Below, one piece after another: positions 35,656 to 43,821 of a DNA stretch of 57,638 nt. The position numbers were made by a program, and so were the translations under genes. The notes under the pieces were generated by a model. The model made no database searches. It was not told where the DNA came from and saw only the letters and a program-made list of their open reading frames with translations. The first letter of the stretch is position 1. The number at the start of each line of letters is the position of its first letter. The stretch comes from JAIYDJ01 sp031400505. Lineage in GTDB: Bacteria; Pseudomonadota; Alphaproteobacteria; Rhodobacterales; Rhodobacteraceae. Where the stretch lies: assembly GCA_031400505.1 (NCBI GenBank), contig JANNPZ010000060.1, positions 1 through 57,638 of the forward strand. Reading direction: 5' to 3'.

Positions 35656-35701
35656 AATTGCGCCACGCGCAGGATGTCGCGGTGACCAAAGGAGTGTGCA
35701 G

Positions 35702-36022
35702 ATGATGCGCCTGATGCAGGGCCGAATGTTCGACCCCACCGTGTTGACCGCGATTGTTTTTGTCGCCGGATTTGCCTTGGGCAGCCCGGTCGCTGCCGAT
35801 TGCTTTGCCGACTACAAGGCCAAGCAAGACCGGCCGTTGCGCCTGCACTACGGTGTGGCGCAGGTTCAGGACGACAATTGTTCGCGGCGTGCGGCGGGCG
35901 CAGAGTTGGCACCACGCCTGGCCCGTGACGGCTGGACATTGCTGAACGTGCTGGGCACGTTTGGCCCCGATGGACTGAACGAAAGGAAAGCGAGTGCCGG
36001 AGAATATTTCCTCCGCTTCTGA
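35702..36022 (+). CDS. Small exported hypothetical protein
   Basis: 106 residues from the ATG at 35702, with GGAG seven bases upstream. A signal peptide (TVLTAIVFVAGFALGSPVAA) precedes a mature domain of ~70 residues with two Cys (ADCFADYKA, DDNCSRRAA), probably a disulfide. The pattern LRLHYGVAQVQ ... LARDGWTLLNVLGTFG resembles other small alphaproteobacterial periplasmic proteins I cannot name. Its 3' end overlaps the next gene by 29 bases, so the two form one operon. Confidence 0.7.
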   Translation: MMRLMQGRMFDPTVLTAIVFVAGFALGSPVAADCFADYKAKQDRPLRLHYGVAQVQDDNCSRRAAGAELAPRLARDGWTLLNVLGTFGPDGLNERKASAGEYFLRF

Positions 36023-36698
36023 CACTCTGCGGGCGGGCAACCGGGTGGTGGCGGGCGGTATTGCGGCCATCGTGATGGTGCTTTTGGGTGCGGCGGTCTT
36101 TTTGTTCCTGAACCTGCCGGATGCAAACGCCTTTAATGCGCGGGTCGAGCGTCTTTTTGTCGAAAACGACGACCTGCGCACCGGGGCGGAAATCAAACTG
36201 CTGGAAATCCTTGCGCAATCCGGCACGAGTTTTTCCGAGGTGCTGCAAAGCTATCGCTCGGTGATCTTTGTGCTGTTGGTGTTTGCGACTGCACTGCTGC
36301 TTGCGGCACTGGTGTTTTTGGTGACGATCATTGCTCTAAATCGCCGGATGTCTGCGATCCAGCGGTCCGGAATCCAGGTGTCATCCCTGATGATCAGCCG
36401 AGAGGCACGCGCGGTCTACATCAACGACATGGAGTTTGCCTTGACCGAAGCGGCGCTTGAAACCCTGTCGGTGCTGGCAGAGGCGCGGATGGATGATGAC
36501 GTCATGACCGGCGCGCAGATCGAAGGTGTGATTTCGGGCCGCGACCCGTCCGATTGCGACGAGGCCGCAGGGGCAACCCGGGTGAAACGCCTGCGCGATG
36601 CGTTGGGCAACCAGTTGGTCAGCGAACTGCTGGTCAAGACCGTGGCGCGACGGGGTTATGTGCTTGCCGTCAGCAAGGACACGATCCGGATGATCTGA
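35994..36698 (+). CDS. Membrane-anchored winged-helix protein (ToxR-like logic)
   Basis: 234 residues from a GTG with AAGGAAAG upstream. Two transmembrane helices are visible (AAIVMVLLGAAVFLFLNL and VIFVLLVFATALLLAALVFL), flanking a ~45-residue periplasmic loop. The C-terminal ~90 residues look like an OmpR/PhoB-type winged helix: the end ATRVKRLRDALGNQLV and TVARRGYVLAV match the recognition helix and final hairpin. A regulator with two helices then a cytoplasmic DNA-binding domain would signal from periplasm to DNA. The small exported partner at 35702 may be its sensor. Confidence 0.72.
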   Translation: MPENISSASDTLRAGNRVVAGGIAAIVMVLLGAAVFLFLNLPDANAFNARVERLFVENDDLRTGAEIKLLEILAQSGTSFSEVLQSYRSVIFVLLVFATALLLAALVFLVTIIALNRRMSAIQRSGIQVSSLMISREARAVYINDMEFALTEAALETLSVLAEARMDDDVMTGAQIEGVISGRDPSDCDEAAGATRVKRLRDALGNQLVSELLVKTVARRGYVLAVSKDTIRMI

Positions 36699-36760
36699 CC
36701 CGGGCGCGAAAGGCGGGGTGGCACGCGCCAATCCGCCCCCGCGACCTACCCTTCACCAAG

Positions 36761-37795
36761 CTATTCAAGTCCATTCGACAGCAGCAGCACCTCGACGCGC
36801 CGATTCTCTAGGCGGCCCGCCTCTGTGCTGTTGGGCGCGCGCGGCGACAGAAAGCCCACACCCTCTGCTTCGATCTGCCGGGCCGGGATGCCGAATGTTT
36901 TCAACAGCCACTGGCGCACGCTGCGCGCCCGCGCACGCGACAGCGAGATGTTTGCCGGCAGATCGCCCGCAGAATCGGTGTGACCGACCAGCATCACCCT
37001 CGCGCCCGGATTTTCCAGCAGGAATTTTCCCAGTTCTGACACAGATCCAATGGTCCCCTCCGCAAGCTCGGCGGAACCGGACGGAAAGACCAGATCTGAC
37101 AGAACCAGCTTACCGTCGCTTGTCAGCCGATCAGCCAACGATCCGTCTGGCTCAACCGGTCCGACTGGCTCAGTTGCAACTTCTGGCTCAACCGGACTTT
37201 CTGGTGTTTGGCTGTCCGGGGTTATCGGTTGCTCGACTGCCGGCGTTGCGACCGGCGGCACAAAACCGGGCGCAGCCACCACCACCTGTCCTACGCGGGT
37301 CACTTGCACAAAACCCTGATCGACGGCGCGACTGACGATCAGGCTGATGTATTCCGATCCGTCATCCGTCTTGCGTTCGGCCGCCAGAAATCTGAAATCA
37401 CCCAGATCGACATGCATCTCCGGTTCCGGCAGCACCTCTGTCCCATAGCGGAAATCGAACCCGCCACAGGTCACCGCTTCGCATTCGTAGATCACCCGAA
37501 ATCCGGCAGCGATCACCTGTTCGCGCAAAGGCCGCAGCAACTGCAGGGTCGACATTCCCGTCGCGTCCAGACGCCATGCCCGCTGATCAAGCGTACCCTC
37601 GGTTAGCAGGCTTTCCACGCGGTCGCCGCGAAAGGGTCCGATCGGCATCCGGTAACTGGTCAGAGCCTCTACCCGCGTGCCGATTTCCAAAGCGGGCCCC
37701 GGAAATTCCAGCGTCAACGCAGCGGACGGGCCCGACCATAGGCTCGGGATCGACAGCAGACCGACGGCAAAACGGGAAAGTGCGTGGTTGATCAC
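36761..37795 (-). CDS. OmpA-family outer-membrane/peptidoglycan-binding protein
   Basis: 344 residues from a GTG with GAGG eight bases upstream. A signal peptide is followed by a unique N-terminal domain (~residues 28-180), a Pro/Glu-rich linker (residues ~190-225) and a C-terminal OmpA domain. The latter holds LSDLVFPSGSAELAEG, VMLVGHTDSAGD and LSRARARSVRQWLL, with the NRRVEVLL ending; the Asp and Arg bind diaminopimelate in peptidoglycan. It converges on the winged-helix gene. Confidence 0.9.
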   Translation of the reverse strand: MINHALSRFAVGLLSIPSLWSGPSAALTLEFPGPALEIGTRVEALTSYRMPIGPFRGDRVESLLTEGTLDQRAWRLDATGMSTLQLLRPLREQVIAAGFRVIYECEAVTCGGFDFRYGTEVLPEPEMHVDLGDFRFLAAERKTDDGSEYISLIVSRAVDQGFVQVTRVGQVVVAAPGFVPPVATPAVEQPITPDSQTPESPVEPEVATEPVGPVEPDGSLADRLTSDGKLVLSDLVFPSGSAELAEGTIGSVSELGKFLLENPGARVMLVGHTDSAGDLPANISLSRARARSVRQWLLKTFGIPARQIEAEGVGFLSPRAPNSTEAGRLENRRVEVLLLSNGLE

Positions 37796-37816
37796 TTGCT
37801 CGGCCTCTTTGCGGGC

Positions 37817-38533
37817 TTAGAGTTGCCTGTAGTGATACAGTCCCACAGCCCGCATCCCGAGGGAAGCATAGAGCGTGCGCGCAGGGATATTGGCAACTGT
37901 TACCACCAGCGACAAGGTATCGGCACCCTGATCCATCGCCCATTGCCCGGCCGCTTGCATGATATTATGCGCGGAACCATGCCTACGCCACAACGGCGTG
38001 ATTTCCAGCGCATGCAGCATCGCAACCCGGCCCGATACGGCGACAAAGGCAACACCTGCCGGGCGATCAGCCTGCCGGGCAAGAAGAACCGTTTTCGGCC
38101 CTTGCACCCGATCCATGACTGCCACGCGTGCCGGACCGATCCCGCCTTCGGCCCACAGATCACGCGCGATGGCCAGCGGTGGCCAATGCGCAAAGGTGGT
38201 CATCGGCGGCGGTCTGCCAAGGTCGACCGTGCAGGCATATGCAACAACCGGATCGACCACACGGTATCCGAGCGCCGCGAGATCCGCGTCCAGCAATGCC
38301 TCTCCTTCGCGGATCAAGAACAGCGAAGGCTCGCCCAGCGCCTGCATCTCGGCTGCGGCCAACGCGATGTCGTCTTGCGTCCAGACACCTTCGGCAGTCG
38401 CGGCGGAAACCCGTTTGCCGCCACCCGCACCGTCGCGGATCGTCCATGGCCCCAACCGTGTGGCCTGCCTAGGCGGCCAGGTCGCCTCCATCAACCCCGC
38501 CAAAGCCTGAGGCGACAGCAGATCGGGGGTCAT
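37817..38533 (-). CDS. GNAT-family N-acetyltransferase
   Basis: 238 residues with an N-terminal extension and a C-terminal GNAT domain. The acetyl-CoA loop is less canonical (LWRRHGSAHNIMQAAGQWAM), followed by LVVTVANIPARTLYASLGM, the usual final helix with an Asn and aromatic residue. Target unknown. It starts inside the stop codon of the upstream gene (ATGA overlap), so translation is coupled to the molybdopterin-binding-domain protein. Confidence 0.8.
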   Translation of the reverse strand: MTPDLLSPQALAGLMEATWPPRQATRLGPWTIRDGAGGGKRVSAATAEGVWTQDDIALAAAEMQALGEPSLFLIREGEALLDADLAALGYRVVDPVVAYACTVDLGRPPPMTTFAHWPPLAIARDLWAEGGIGPARVAVMDRVQGPKTVLLARQADRPAGVAFVAVSGRVAMLHALEITPLWRRHGSAHNIMQAAGQWAMDQGADTLSLVVTVANIPARTLYASLGMRAVGLYHYRQL

Positions 38534-39249
38534 CCGAAAAGCGCCGACAACCGCGTCATCGCAGCCTGTAGCCGTTCGGCATCCGTCCCACGGATCACCA
38601 GATTGGTTCCAAAGCCGCCTCCCGAATTGAACGGGTACGATCCCATTGACAAGTCAGGAAATTCCGCCGCAAGCCCCGCAAAGTCCGCGGCGATGTCGCC
38701 CTCGCCACGGCTCACCCGCAGCGTCTGGCTCAACAAAGGCGTGCCACCCGAAAGGCCGGCCAGCACGCCCGCCAGCATTGCCTCAAATATCTTCGGCACC
38801 CCGGCCATGACATGCACGTTGCCAAGTGTGAAGCCCGGCGCGACCGAGACCGGATTGTCGATCAGGACCGCCCCATCCGGGATCCGCGCCATCCGCTGCC
38901 GCGCCTCGTTGAACGCAAGCCCCGCCAGGTCGTAATGCGCCGCCAGAAGGGCCATCGCATCGGCGCGTTGGGTTATCTGCACACCAAAAGCCTGCGCGAT
39001 TGCCTCGGCGGTGATGTCGTCATGTGTCGGCCCGATCCCGCCAGAGGTGAACACATGATCATATCCCGAACGCAATGCGTTCACGCCGGCCACGATCGCG
39101 CGCGCATCATCCGCCACCACCCGCACCTCTGCCAGCACGATCCCCCGCGCCGTCAACGCCCCCGCCAGATGGTACATGTTGCTGTCGCGGGTCCGCCCCG
39201 ACAAAATCTCGTCTCCGATCACCAGCATGGCTGCCGAAGGGTTTGACAT
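38530..39249 (-). CDS. Molybdopterin-binding (CinA N-terminal type) domain protein
   Basis: 239 residues from ATG 39249, with AGGA upstream. The MoCF_biosynth motifs are AMLVIGDEILSGRTRDSN, HVFTSGGIGPTHDDITAEAI and VHVMAGVPKIFEAMLAGVL. It matches the N-terminal domain of CinA, whose family has ADP-ribose or NMN-related pyrophosphatase activity, but lacks the C-terminal nicotinamide-amidase domain. Its exact role is not known to me. It is divergent from map. Confidence 0.85.
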   Translation of the reverse strand: MSNPSAAMLVIGDEILSGRTRDSNMYHLAGALTARGIVLAEVRVVADDARAIVAGVNALRSGYDHVFTSGGIGPTHDDITAEAIAQAFGVQITQRADAMALLAAHYDLAGLAFNEARQRMARIPDGAVLIDNPVSVAPGFTLGNVHVMAGVPKIFEAMLAGVLAGLSGGTPLLSQTLRVSRGEGDIAADFAGLAAEFPDLSMGSYPFNSGGGFGTNLVIRGTDAERLQAAMTRLSALFG

Positions 39250-39354
39250 CCGATATCCTCTTGGTTGGGTCATTCCCGGGTATAGGCTGCGGCGCGGCCT
39301 CTGGCAAACCCGTGGCGCATCTCTTATATTCACGGCAAAAGGCGGAGACTGCTT

Positions 39355-40227
39355 TTGGAAGTGATGCGCGGACATGTGACCCGGGATGGCATTCGCATTT
39401 ATGAAGATGCGGATTTTGCGGGCATGCGCGCGGCAGGCCAGGCGACGGCGGAAATTCTGGATGCCGTTGGTGCGCTTGTCAAACCCGGGGTTCGAACCGG
39501 CGAGCTTGATGATTTCATCCGGACCGAAGTGGAACGGATCGGGGCCGTTTCCGCCACTATCGGTTACAAGGGATACCAGCACGCGTCGTGCATTTCGGTG
39601 AACCATGTGGTGTGCCACGGCATCCCGGGTGCCCAAATTCCGAAAAGCGGCAGCGAGACCATTTCGCGCGATCTGGAAAAGCGTCGCAGCGATGACCGGT
39701 TGCTGGACGGCGACATTCTGAACATTGATGTGACGGTGATCCTGGATGGCTGGTTTGGCGACAGCAGCCGAATGTATGTTGCCGGACGCCGTGACACCAA
39801 GGCAGAACGGCTGATCAAAGTCACCCATGACGCCCTGATGGCCGGGATTGCCGTGATAAAACCGGGCAACACATTCGGCGATATCGGCCACGCCATCCAG
39901 ACGATGGTCGAGGCGAACCGGATGTCGGTCGTACGCGACTTCTGCGGGCACGGGCTGGGCCGGGTGTTTCATTCCGCGCCAAATGTTCTGCACTACGGTC
40001 GGGCGGGGACGGGTCCGGTTCTGGAAGAGGGCATGTTTTTTACGGTCGAGCCGATGGTCAACCTTGGCCGTCCCGAAACGCGGATCCTGTCGGATGACTG
40101 GACTGCAGTCACCCGCGACAAAAGCCTGTCAGCGCAATTCGAACACTCGATCGGTGTGACGGCCGTAGGATGCGAGACTTTCACCGTCTCGCCCGCAGGC
40201 GCATTCCATCAGCCACTCGCCGGTTGA
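39355..40227 (+). CDS. map: Type I methionine aminopeptidase
   Basis: 290 residues if started at TTG 39355, which has GGAG seven bases upstream; ATG 39364 would be 16 bases from it. All metal ligands are visible: Asp in GDILNIDVTVILDGWFGD(S), His in DFCGHGLGRVFH, Glu in FFTVEPMVN and the final Glu in QFEHSIGVT, with the substrate His in NHVVCHG. There is a ~17-residue insert (KSGSETISRDLEKRRSD) before the first Asp compared with the common form. It removes initiator Met from nascent proteins. Confidence 0.94.
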   Translation: MEVMRGHVTRDGIRIYEDADFAGMRAAGQATAEILDAVGALVKPGVRTGELDDFIRTEVERIGAVSATIGYKGYQHASCISVNHVVCHGIPGAQIPKSGSETISRDLEKRRSDDRLLDGDILNIDVTVILDGWFGDSSRMYVAGRRDTKAERLIKVTHDALMAGIAVIKPGNTFGDIGHAIQTMVEANRMSVVRDFCGHGLGRVFHSAPNVLHYGRAGTGPVLEEGMFFTVEPMVNLGRPETRILSDDWTAVTRDKSLSAQFEHSIGVTAVGCETFTVSPAGAFHQPLAG

Positions 40228-40263
40228 CGTCCCTGCGGGCTTTGCCCCGGCTTCGATACGGAA

Positions 40264-41301
40264 TTATAGCGCTTCTAGACGAAAGCTGTCAGGGATATGA
40301 TCGCGGCCCTCTAGCACCAGATCGGCCATCACGGCGGCCACTTTCGGGGCCATGCCGAAGCCGATCTTGAAACCGCCGTTGGCAATGAAGTGACCCGGGC
40401 GAGCCGGCCAGGGGCCCAGAACCGGCGCTCGCGAGGTTGACCGCGGTCGCAGCGCCGCCCAGCGTTCAACGACCGGCGCATCGACCAGCACCGGCAGCGC
40501 CTGTCTTGCGCGGTCAAGCAGGGTGTCCAGTTGCGCATCGTGGCTGTCGCCAGACAGCCACCGGTTTTCCGACGTAGACCCGATGGCCGTTGTCCCGTTG
40601 GCATGCGGCACGATGTGCAGGCCGTCTACGAAAACCTGTGGCATGTCCGCTGCGTCATGCGCCACCAGCAGCGCCTGACCCTTGACCCCGCCCCCCACCA
40701 CCCGGCCCAATGCCGCCGACAAATCGGCAAGTCCCGCGACCCCGGTGGCCCAGATGACCGGTCCTTCCTCGGGCGTGCCCGGGCCGTCCACCGCGCCACC
40801 GCAGACCCTGATCGCCGCCACCAAAGCCAGCAGAGCCGCCTTAGGATCGATTCGTGCCGAAAGCGTGTCTTCAACCAGATAGCCTGATGGGCTGGCCGGT
40901 TCCCATGCCCGCCCGGTTGCAGGTATCACTCGCCAGTCCGCGCGGCCCTGCCACAATGCCACAGCCTCGGCACTCCGGACACGGGCCTGTTCTGTGGCGC
41001 GCGCATCCGGCAGCGGCTGCAATCGCCCGGTGCGCGCGTATCCCGGCGACAGCCCCGATGCCGCTTCGACCTCTGCCCACCAGGCCTGCGCCATCAGAAG
41101 GCTTTCCAACTGAAACGCCTTCTTGGGGTTCCAGTGTTCGGGCACATGCGGAGCCAGTGCTCCCACCAATCCCCCGGAAGACCCGGCACCGACACGAACC
41201 GTTTCGATCACCCGCACCCTTGCGCCCCGCAGCGCCGCTTCCCATGCGATCGACAAGCCGAAGATCCCGGCACCGCATACAGTCAGATCAACTCTTGCCA
41301 T
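40264..41301 (-). CDS. FAD-dependent oxidoreductase (MnmC oxidase-domain like)
   Basis: 345 residues. The FAD-binding motif is LTVCGAGIFGLSIAWEAALR, the second flavin region is RTGRLQPLPDAR, and the C-terminal DAO motif is ARPGHFIANGGFKIGFGMAP. It belongs to the glycine-oxidase/MnmC-C group. It is divergent from the MnmD-type methyltransferase gene only 48 bp away, so it may supply the oxidase step of mnm5U tRNA modification that is fused in gamma-proteobacteria. A general D-amino-acid oxidase is the alternative. Confidence 0.85.
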   Translation of the reverse strand: MARVDLTVCGAGIFGLSIAWEAALRGARVRVIETVRVGAGSSGGLVGALAPHVPEHWNPKKAFQLESLLMAQAWWAEVEAASGLSPGYARTGRLQPLPDARATEQARVRSAEAVALWQGRADWRVIPATGRAWEPASPSGYLVEDTLSARIDPKAALLALVAAIRVCGGAVDGPGTPEEGPVIWATGVAGLADLSAALGRVVGGGVKGQALLVAHDAADMPQVFVDGLHIVPHANGTTAIGSTSENRWLSGDSHDAQLDTLLDRARQALPVLVDAPVVERWAALRPRSTSRAPVLGPWPARPGHFIANGGFKIGFGMAPKVAAVMADLVLEGRDHIPDSFRLEAL

Positions 41302-41349
41302 TGCCAAAACCCGTGCCCATGGTCCGCCCCAACCAAAGGGTTACGGCAA

Positions 41350-42021
41350 ATGACAGGCGGCGAACAGGGTGAGGTCAGTTGGCGCGACGGGGTCATTCCC
41401 GTATCGCGGCAATTCGACGATCCCTACTTCAGCCTTGCCGACGGGCTGGCGGAAACCCGTCACGTCTTTCTTGCCGGGAACGAACTGCCCGACCGTTTCC
41501 GTTCCGGCTTTCATATCGCGGAATTGGGCTTTGGAACCGGGCTCAACCTGCTTGCGGCCCTGCTGGCTTGGCGCAAGGCTGGTACCCCCGGCCCGCTGCA
41601 TTTCACCAGTTTCGAGGCTTTTCCCCTTACCGTCGCAATCATGGCCCGCGCATTGGATGCCTTTCCCGAAGTCCGCGCCATTGCCGATCCGGTCCTTGCG
41701 CAACTGGCTCTGGGCCCAAGGATCCGCCTTGCGGATCTGCACGCCGAAATCATCCTTGGCGACGCCCGCACCACGTTGCCGTCCTGGCCCGGCAGGGCAG
41801 ACGCCTGGTTTCTCGACGGTTTTTCGCCTGCCAAAAACCCCGAGATCTGGTGCCCGGACCTGATGCGCGAAGTCGGTCTGCACACTGCGGAAAGCGGCAC
41901 CTTTGCAACCTACACCGCCGCAGGTCATGTCCGCCGCGCGTTGGCCTCTGCCGGGTTCGAAGTGACCCGCCGCCCCGGACACGCCCGAAAACGCCATATG
42001 TCCACCGGGGTCAGACGATGA
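41350..42021 (+). CDS. mnmD: tRNA mnm5U methyltransferase, MnmD (MnmC N-domain)
   Basis: 223 residues. It opens VSWRDGVIPVSRQFDDPYFS, then has the SAM-binding HIAELGFGTGLNLLAALLAW and the family signature ADAWFLDGFSPAKNPEIW with FATYTAAGHVRRALASAGFE. It methylates the aminomethyl group on U34 of certain tRNAs to make mnm5U. In E. coli this is fused to the oxidase domain; here it stands alone. The EamA transporter start overlaps its stop (ATGA). Confidence 0.92.
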   Translation: MTGGEQGEVSWRDGVIPVSRQFDDPYFSLADGLAETRHVFLAGNELPDRFRSGFHIAELGFGTGLNLLAALLAWRKAGTPGPLHFTSFEAFPLTVAIMARALDAFPEVRAIADPVLAQLALGPRIRLADLHAEIILGDARTTLPSWPGRADAWFLDGFSPAKNPEIWCPDLMREVGLHTAESGTFATYTAAGHVRRALASAGFEVTRRPGHARKRHMSTGVRR

Positions 42022-42881
42022 CCAGAAATGACCGCCGCGGCATCTGGCTGATGATTGCCGCCGTGGCCGTGTTCGCGGCGCAGGACGGCTTTTCTCGGTA
42101 TCTTGCGGGCGCGTACAACACGCTGATGGTGGTGATGATCCGGTACTGGGTCTTTGCGGCCTTCGTCATCTTCCTTGCCTTGCGCCGCCCCGAAGGATTG
42201 CGCGCGGCTGTCACGTCGCGCCGCTTTGGTGCCCACGTGCTGCGCGGCACCCTGTTGGTGACAGAGGTTTGCGCCATCGTCTGGGGCTATACCCTGATCG
42301 GACTGATCGAAAGCCATGCGATCTTTGCGATCTGTCCTTTGTTGGTCGCCGCCCTTTCAGGGCCGGTACTGGGCGAAAAGGTGACGCTGGCACGCTGGCT
42401 TGCCATCTGCGCGGGGATGCTGGGCGTCATCATCATCCTGCGCCCCGGCTCGGACGTCTTTACTGCGGCAGCCCTGTTGCCGTTCGCCTCCGCCCTGATG
42501 TTTGCGCTTTACTCCGTGCTTACCCGCCTTACGACTCGAGACGAGCCGACCTTTCCGGCGTTCTTCTGGCCCGGCGTGATCGGCGCGGGCCTGATGACTA
42601 TGGTGGGCCTGCCGAACTGGCAACCCATCGCGCCACAGGACGCAGCCCCGCTGGCCCTTTACGCCTGTCTTTCGGTCTTGTCGCATTGGCTGCTGCTCAA
42701 ATGCTACGAGGCGACAGAGGCCGCACGGGTGCAACCCTACGCCTACCTGCAGATCGTCTTTGTGTCTGGCGTCGGCCTGCTGGTCTTTGATGAAACCCTC
42801 GCTTTGGCTGTTGTTGTCGGCACAGCCGTGATCGTCGCCGCCGGCCTGTTTGCCCTGTGGCAAGACAAGACGCCAGCTTGA
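42018..42881 (+). CDS. EamA (DMT) transporter, copy 1
   Basis: 287 residues with ten predicted helices in two EamA halves. It starts MTRNDRRGIWLMIAAVAVFA followed by QDGFSRYLAGAYN; the ALSGPVLGEKVTLARWLAI and ACLSVLSHWLLLKCYEATEA segments are typical of drug/metabolite exporters. It overlaps the mnmD stop and is followed at once by a paralogue. Substrate unknown. Confidence 0.9.
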   Translation: MTRNDRRGIWLMIAAVAVFAAQDGFSRYLAGAYNTLMVVMIRYWVFAAFVIFLALRRPEGLRAAVTSRRFGAHVLRGTLLVTEVCAIVWGYTLIGLIESHAIFAICPLLVAALSGPVLGEKVTLARWLAICAGMLGVIIILRPGSDVFTAAALLPFASALMFALYSVLTRLTTRDEPTFPAFFWPGVIGAGLMTMVGLPNWQPIAPQDAAPLALYACLSVLSHWLLLKCYEATEAARVQPYAYLQIVFVSGVGLLVFDETLALAVVVGTAVIVAAGLFALWQDKTPA

Positions 42882-43768
42882 CCCCCTCCGTCACCGCTCA
42901 GAATACGCCGCTCGGTATCTGGCTGATGATTGCAACCTCTGCGGTCTTCGCATTGCAGGACGGCATTTCGCGCTACCTTGCCGCCGAATACAACGTGACG
43001 ATGATCGTGATGATCCGGTTTTGGTTCTTCGCGCTGTTCGTGATCGTCATCGCGGCCCGTGCGCCGGGTGGCCTGCGCGCTGCCACAAGGTCGGCCACGC
43101 CGTGGGTCCAGGCCCTGCGCGGCGTGCTGCTGGCGGCAGAAGTCTGTGTGATGGTCGTGGCCTTCGTCAAACTCGGGTTGATCGCCAGCCACGCAGTGTT
43201 CGCAAGCTACCCGTTGCTGATAGCGGCTTTGTCCGGGCCGATCCTTGGCGAACCCGTAGGCTGGCGCCGCTGGACAGCAATCGGGGTCGGATTTGCCGGC
43301 ATCCTGATCATTCTGCAACCAGGCTTTTCGGTGTTCTCGCCCTGGTCGCTCATCGCACTTTCTGCGGCGTTGATGTTTGCCTTCTATGGCCTGCTGACCC
43401 GCTTCGTCGCACGCAAGGACGCCCCTTTGGTCAGCTTTTTCTGGACCGGCACCGCGGGCGCTTTTGCCCTGACGCCAATCGGCATTGCATATTGGGAAAG
43501 GATGTTGCTGCCCGACTGGGGCTGGATGGCAGCTTTGTGCTGCACCGCCTGTCTTGGCCATTGGATGCTGATCCGCGCCTATGCCGTGGCCGAGGCGTCG
43601 GTCATCCAACCCTTTGCCTACCTGCAATTGGTTTTCGTAGCCGGCCTTGGCATGACCCTGTTCAACGAAGCTATCGCGCCCAACATCCTGATCGGAGCCG
43701 GCATCGTCATCTCCGCCGGTCTGTTCACGCTATGGCGCCAGGCGGTCAAGGCCCGGCAATCCCGCTAG
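42878..43768 (+). CDS. EamA (DMT) transporter, copy 2
   Basis: 296 residues if started at TTG 42878, which overlaps the previous stop codon (TTGA); a GTG at 42857 would add seven residues. The sequence GIWLMIATSAVFALQDGISR then YLAAEYNVTMIVMIRFWFF parallels copy 1 residue for residue, showing a tandem duplication. Ten helices and two EamA domains. Possibly a heteromeric pair with copy 1, as in other DMT pairs. Confidence 0.88.
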   Translation: MTPSVTAQNTPLGIWLMIATSAVFALQDGISRYLAAEYNVTMIVMIRFWFFALFVIVIAARAPGGLRAATRSATPWVQALRGVLLAAEVCVMVVAFVKLGLIASHAVFASYPLLIAALSGPILGEPVGWRRWTAIGVGFAGILIILQPGFSVFSPWSLIALSAALMFAFYGLLTRFVARKDAPLVSFFWTGTAGAFALTPIGIAYWERMLLPDWGWMAALCCTACLGHWMLIRAYAVAEASVIQPFAYLQLVFVAGLGMTLFNEAIAPNILIGAGIVISAGLFTLWRQAVKARQSR

Positions 43769-43770
43769 CC

Positions 43771-43821
43771 GATTTCATCTTGGCAAAAATATCCCGGGGT
43801 CCGGGGCAGCGCCCCGGCGTT
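43771..43821 (-). repeat. Dispersed hairpin plus GGGATATT element
   Basis: Read on the reverse strand, a 7-bp GC stem (CCGGGGC / GCCCCGG at 43801-43817) is followed by ACCCCGGGATATTTTTG and CCAAGATGAAA. A related element occurs at 50940-50995 on the forward strand. It lies between the convergent EamA and slt genes and may double as a bidirectional terminator. Confidence 0.6.
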
